From Aureococcus anophagefferens (taxonomy: Eukaryota; Sar; Pelagophyceae; Pelagomonadales; Pelagomonadaceae), in contig NW_008705594.1 in the NCBI RefSeq assembly GCF_000186865.1, positions 168,578 through 178,746 of the forward strand: a stretch of 10,169 nucleotides of DNA, given 5' to 3'. The notes beneath the pieces are model-generated. The model made no database searches. It had not been told where the DNA came from and saw only the letters and a program-made list of their open reading frames with translations. The translations under genes and the position numbers were made by a program. Shown in pieces: positions 7,132 through 10,169 of the stretch (within the stretch, counting starts at the first letter, position 1; the number at the start of each line of letters is the position of its first letter).

Positions 7132-8417
7132 CTACACGCGCTGCTCCGTCGCGGACCCGGGCTTGCGCGCGTAGACGATGAGCCACTGGTCTGGGTAGGA
7201 GACGACGTAGCCGAGGTGCCAGCCGCCGACCTCGTACTCGACGTCGACGAAGCCGATGTCCTCGAGGTCCTCGACGACGCGGTCGAGGTCCGTGACGCGG
7301 ACGTCGTGGTCGCTGTTCGTGCCGTTCGCGTCGAAGACGTTCGCGTCGTAGGGCGCGTGTCTGGCCGGGTCCAGCGGCGCCTCGTGCGGGGCGCGGTACA
7401 CCATCTGGAGCGACATGAGGCCGCCGGGCCGCAGCGCCGCGAAGATGTCCTCGAGGATGCCCCGGCGCACGACGTAGACGCAGATGTGCTGCAGCGCGAT
7501 CGTCGACATGACAAAGTCGTACTCGTCGACGGGTGCGGGGGCCCGGCCGTCGGCGGCCGCGAGCCCCGCGCCGGCCGACTGCCACAGCCGTCGCGGCCGA
7601 CGAAGGCGAGCGCGCCCTCGACGTGCCGCGCCACCAAATCGCAGCCGTCGACGCGGTCCCAGGCCGCGAGGCGCAGCAGGTTCGCCATGTTGCGGCCGCC
7701 GCCGCAGGCGACGTCGAGGGCGCGCTTCCCCCGCCAGACGCGCGGGTCCCGCACGACGGGCTTCAGGATCATGCCCCAGTACTCCGCGGCGTCGTTGTGG
7801 ATGACGTGGTTCCCGGATACGAGCTCCTGCGCCGCGGGGTCGTAGAATTTGCGCTGCATGGCGACGTAGCGCCGGCAATTCTCCACGTGGGGCGCGCGGC
7901 AGCCGGGCATGGGCCGGTCCTCGCCCGCGGCGGCGCGGTCGACGGGCCAGGGCGGGAGCGCCGCGTCGGCGGTCGTCGGCGGCCGCGCGGCGGCGGCGGC
8001 CGCGGCGGCGGCCGCGACGTCGCGCGCGCCGTCGACGCCCCAGGCGCGGAGCGCCGTCGACACGTCGCCTTCCGTCGGCGGGGAGCCGCGGGCGTCACGC
8101 GGCACGAGAATCTCGCTCACGGCCGCGATCTTCACGATCAACCCGCGCGCGTCGTCGGCGATGGTCACGCGTCTGCGCCTCAGTTCCGCGAGGAGGCCCG
8201 CCGCCGCGCAGTCCGCCGACGCGCAGCCGTCGAAGCCGAGCGACGGCCAGTCGACGTTGAGTTCCCTGAAGTCCGCGAGCAGCGACGGCAGCGCGCGATG
8301 GTCGTCGAAGACGACGGCTTCGTCGACGTCGTACTCCGTCTCGGCGATGCGGACGATCATCGGCGCGCCCGGGGGCAGCGCGAGCGCGAGCGCCGCGACG
8401 GCGCCGAGCGCGCGCAT
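7132..8417 (-). CDS. Class I SAM-dependent methyltransferase, one frame break near 7590
   Basis: The protein would transfer a methyl group from S-adenosylmethionine; the acceptor is not identifiable. I start at the ATG at 8415-8417 because the upstream in-frame extension opens only at a TTG. The N-terminus (MRALGAVAALALALPPG) is hydrophobic and could be a signal or targeting peptide. Residues up to about 190 are poorly conserved-looking, with a poly-Ala run. Motif I is ALDVACGGGRN (residues 233-243), followed by VDGCDL with the expected acidic residue. Further on, YDFVMSTIALQHI and LRPGGLM match the later strands of the Rossmann-like fold. Between GRDGCG and SAGAGLAAADG (about 7580-7605) the reading moves to another frame, consistent with one base missing in a very GC-rich run. 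After the shift the frame runs to the stop at 7132-7134, about 428 residues in all. No good splice pair explains the shift. Confidence 0.75.
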
Positions 8418-8453
8418 ATCAGGAGCAGAATCTGATGTTGGCTTTTCGATCAA

Positions 8454-8720
8454 AATTTAATACAGTTTGGACGCTTGTTAAATACCTAGGTAGGAAATAA
8501 ATAGGAAATAAATCTGGAATCAGTTTATAATGCTGGAAGCAACATGCCTATAAGCAAGATGGAACCAATACCTAATATATACCGTCCGGAATGGCATGCT
8601 GGAACCAATACCCGCGGATATGCATGATGGAATCAATATCTCCATACGCATGCTGGAACCGATACCGCAGGCAAAAGCGCCGACACCGGGGCGAGCGCGC
8701 CGAGGCCGTCGCGCGCCCGT
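8454..8720. other. AT-rich intergenic stretch with degenerate repeats
   Basis: This is the upstream region of the methyltransferase gene and is AT-rich up to about 8640. It contains GGAAATAAAT repeats around 8490-8515 and the degenerate ATGCTGGAACC repeat listed separately. From 8670 to 8720 the sequence becomes GC-rich. No gene or RNA was recognised. Confidence 0.5.
8530..8666. repeat. Degenerate short repeats around ATGCTGGAACCAATACC
   Basis: Related copies lie at 8559-8572, 8596-8612, 8624-8640 and 8650-8666, with a more diverged one near 8530. Spacings are 26-37 bp. Copies differ by substitutions, so this is an old or loosely conserved array. Confidence 0.7.
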
Positions 8721-9088
8721 ACTACTTTTGCTGGGTTTGGTCTTGATTTTAACACCCCCAGCTCATTTTATCTGGGTTCAGTTTTATTTGGGGGGACTAG
8801 AAAACTTCAACTTTGGTTTGGAAGTGTTGTCTGGAACACAAGTATTTTAATTGATAATGGTGTACGATATAGAATTGCTGCGAGTTATGCGGACGGGGAC
8901 AACCCGGTCGCCCGTGTTATATGTCTTAATTTAGATGACGATACTCAAGAGGAGGAAATGGAAGAGAAAGAGATTACCTTGAATACATCAGGTGGGCACT
9001 ACGGACATTATGGATTAATTGTAGGAACAAGAAGACCATATTCACATCCAAATGGAATGGGTGTCACTTTTATGCTGGGCACTATTGA
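8721..9088 (+). CDS. Partial coding-like segment resembling a LamG (concanavalin A-like) domain
   Basis: One frame stays open from 8628 through 9455, and from about 8721 to 9088 it reads like real protein: AGFGLDFNTPSSFYLG, then LFGGTRKLQLWFG, YRIAASYADGDNP, GLIVGTRRPY and FMLGTIEY. This succession is reminiscent of LamG/jelly-roll lectin domains (a Gly-Gly edge, a hydrophobic ATY-D-G turn, an LIVG strand and a closing G-x-I-E). No ATG lies early in the frame and the 3' end runs into a minisatellite, so it is at best an exon or a gene fragment. Base composition is clearly AT-richer than the neighbouring genes, suggesting a different origin. The family call is tentative. Confidence 0.35.
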
Positions 9089-9406
9089 GTATCAGGCAGT
9101 CTCCCGCGAAGTATCAGGCAGTCTCCCGCGAAGTATCAGGCAGTCTCCCGCGAAGTATCAGGCAGTCTCCCGCGAAGACAACAGACGGTCTCCCGCGAAG
9201 TATCAGGCAGTCTCCCGCGAAGTATCAGGCAGTCTCCCGCGAAGTATCAGGCAGTCTCCCGCGAAGCATCAGGCATTCTCCCGCGAAGTATCAGGCAGTC
9301 TCCCGCGAAGTATCAGGCAGTCTCCCGCGAAGTATCAGGCAGTCTCCCGCGAAGCATCAGGCAGTCTCCCGCGAAGTATCAGGCAGTCTCCCGCGAAGTA
9401 TCAGGC
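9089..9406. repeat. Minisatellite, 22-nt unit, 14 full copies plus 9 nt
   Basis: Units start at 9089, 9111, 9133, 9155, 9177, 9200, 9222, 9244, 9266, 9288, 9310, 9332, 9354 and 9376, with a partial copy from 9398. The core is TCAGGCAG then TCTCCCGCGAA. The unit at 9177 is 23 nt and diverged (GACAACAGACGG). Units at 9266 and 9354 start GC instead of GT, and the one at 9266 also has a G to T change. Because 22 is not a multiple of 3 and no frame has a stop, all + frames read the same 22-residue pattern, so open frames here are not evidence of coding. Confidence 0.97.
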
Positions 9407-9506
9407 GTATAGAAACGGAGTTAAAGATAATGTTGGTCAGGAGTGGTGTCATTGACACCACTCAATGGAGTGTCTGTCAACATTGTCTTTAACTCCGTTT
9501 CTATAG
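9407..9506 (+). mobile_element. Foldback MITE-like, introner-like element (100 bp, GT...AG)
   Basis: A 28-bp arm at 9408-9435 (TATAGAAACGGAG...) is the inverse of 9478-9505 with one mismatch, which would be a G-U pair in RNA. Inside lies a second perfect 10-bp stem, GAGTGGTGTC (9441-9450) and GACACCACTC (9454-9463), with a 3-nt loop. The interval starts with GTATAG and ends with CTATAG, so it has intron ends, and the kinase coding sequence begins at the next base. GGCG occurs on both flanks (9404-9407 and 9506-9509) and would be a 4-bp target duplication that supplies the G of GT on the left and the G of AG on the right. Left of it is the minisatellite, not a clear exon, so the splicing role is inferred. 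Confidence 0.6.
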
Positions 9507-10169
9507 GCGGCGCTCGCGTCGCGCAACTACCTCTACTTCGTCGTGGAGCGATTCGGCGAGGAGCTCTACGCGTTGCTGAAGCGCGACAAGACCGCGCTCA
9601 CTTCGGCGCAGCAGGCGGGAGTCGTCCACGGTGTCGCCGCGGGGCTCGCGCACATGCACTCGCTGGACCTCGTGCACCGCGACGTCAAGCCGGAGAACGT
9701 GCTCCTCATGGCCTGGGGCCGCGGCTTCTGGGACGTACACGTGAAGCTCTGCGAGCTGGGCCTGTCGACGCGCGTGCGCACGGCCCAGGAAAGCCAGCGC
9801 GTTCCGGCGCCTCGCCTCGTCTCTTCCAGTGCTGCGGATCCCTGGGCTTCTTTGCGCCGGACATGCTCGACCCAGCGGGCTACGACGGCTGCGCCGCGGA
9901 TGCGTGGAGCCTCGGCTGCCTTGCGCTCGAGCTCGCCGCGGGCTCGCGGATCTTCGCACGCGTCTGGTTCCGCGAGTACAAGGATTTCTTCGCCCTGCGC
10001 GGCGACCGCAACGGCGAGCATGGACGCTTCGTGGCCAACCTGGCGCCCCTCACGCTCGCGCTCCGGGGCCGCGGCGAGCTCGCGGCGCCGCCGGACGTCG
10101 CGCACGACCTCGAGGAGTGCCGGGCCCGGTGCCGCCAGTCGCCGGCCTTCACCGGCGNGAAAGCATGCC
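9507..10169 (+). CDS. Protein kinase domain fragment (partial at both ends, one frame change)
   Basis: The segment starts in subdomain V (YLYFVVERFGEELYALL), continues with a helix ending GLAHMHSLDLV, and has the catalytic loop HRDVKPENVLL. The DFG position reads CELGLS, with Glu for Asp. Between about 9800 and 9830 the reading changes frame; then CGSLGFFAPDMLD (APE replaced by APD) and DAWSLGCLALELAAG match subdomains VIII and IX, and the frame stays open to the window end. A 29-nt GT-AG segment (9801-9829) with a pyrimidine-rich acceptor (CTCGTCTCTTCCAG) would join the frames in phase 0 and give a normal activation-segment length. A single-base error is an equally simple cause. The glycine loop and the lysine of the N-lobe are absent, so an upstream exon is needed or the gene is truncated. 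Base 10158 is undetermined. Confidence 0.75.

Noticed and set aside
8418..8453. N-terminal extension of the methyltransferase to 8453
   Set aside because: The extension opens at TTG, which is not a normal eukaryotic start; the ATG at 8415-8417 is preferred.
7533..8460. + strand open frames of 183-300 codons
   Set aside because: They are Arg/Ala-rich shadows of the GC-rich methyltransferase; the - strand has recognisable motifs.
9089..9406. CRISPR-like array
   Set aside because: The repeats are directly contiguous with no unique spacers; this is a minisatellite.
9089..9406. Array of E2F sites from TCTCCCGCGAA
   Set aside because: The match to the E2F consensus is incomplete and there is no promoter context.
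9501..10152. - strand open frames opposite the kinase
   Set aside because: The + strand carries HRDVKPEN and DAWSLG motifs; the - strand frames have none.
1..10169. tRNA or rRNA genes
   Set aside because: I saw no cloverleaf with a T-loop GTTC motif and no rRNA-like conserved segment on either strand by eye.

Overview
The window looks like eukaryotic nuclear DNA from a GC-rich, compact genome with very short spliceosomal introns. A unicellular alga fits, for example a pelagophyte of the Aureococcus kind or a prasinophyte, but the sequence alone cannot fix the species. Host-like coding segments (a methyltransferase at 7132-8417 and a protein kinase from 9507) are strongly GC-rich. The material between and around them is mobile, repetitive or AT-richer. 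One undetermined base at 10158 suggests draft shotgun sequence, so single-base frame breaks must be read with caution.

The left two thirds is dominated by one large DNA transposon of Mutator-like (MULE) type. Its transposase gene runs on the + strand from 1769 to 6686. The reconstruction needs three short introns (46, 49 and 48 nt, all GT-AG) and one -1 frame change at 3067-3082, and it then gives exactly 1591 codons plus a stop. In order the protein has: an acidic and basic low-complexity N-terminus, a Cys-rich DNA-binding-like region, a two-zinc Cys/His cross-brace finger, a MULE-like catalytic core, a SWIM zinc finger, a GRPPK motif, a zinc knuckle, and a roughly 610-residue acidic C-terminal extension that I do not recognise. 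The frame change sits on two adjacent canonical A AAA AAC slippery heptamers. The unshifted product would be a 508-residue protein with the DNA-binding region but no catalytic core, a layout like the OrfA/OrfAB arrangement of some bacterial insertion sequences. A second, smaller gene (608-1140, - strand) lies divergently upstream. Copies of a GGGGTCCGTCTTGATAT module surround it, and an inverted copy sits at 6948-6965, marking the right end.

The right third holds a class I SAM-dependent methyltransferase on the - strand (one frame break), an AT-rich stretch with degenerate repeats, an AT-richer coding-like segment resembling a LamG (concanavalin A-like) domain, a 22-nt minisatellite (14 units), a 100-bp perfect-ended foldback element that begins with GT and ends with AG, and then a protein kinase fragment that begins exactly at that AG. 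This last junction resembles an introner-type element, a short DNA transposon that acts as an intron. The kinase lacks its N-lobe in the window, carries ELG in place of DFG, and changes frame once in its activation segment.

The most interesting points are the tandem slippery site in a eukaryotic DNA transposase, the introner-like foldback element, and the divergent second gene of the transposon.
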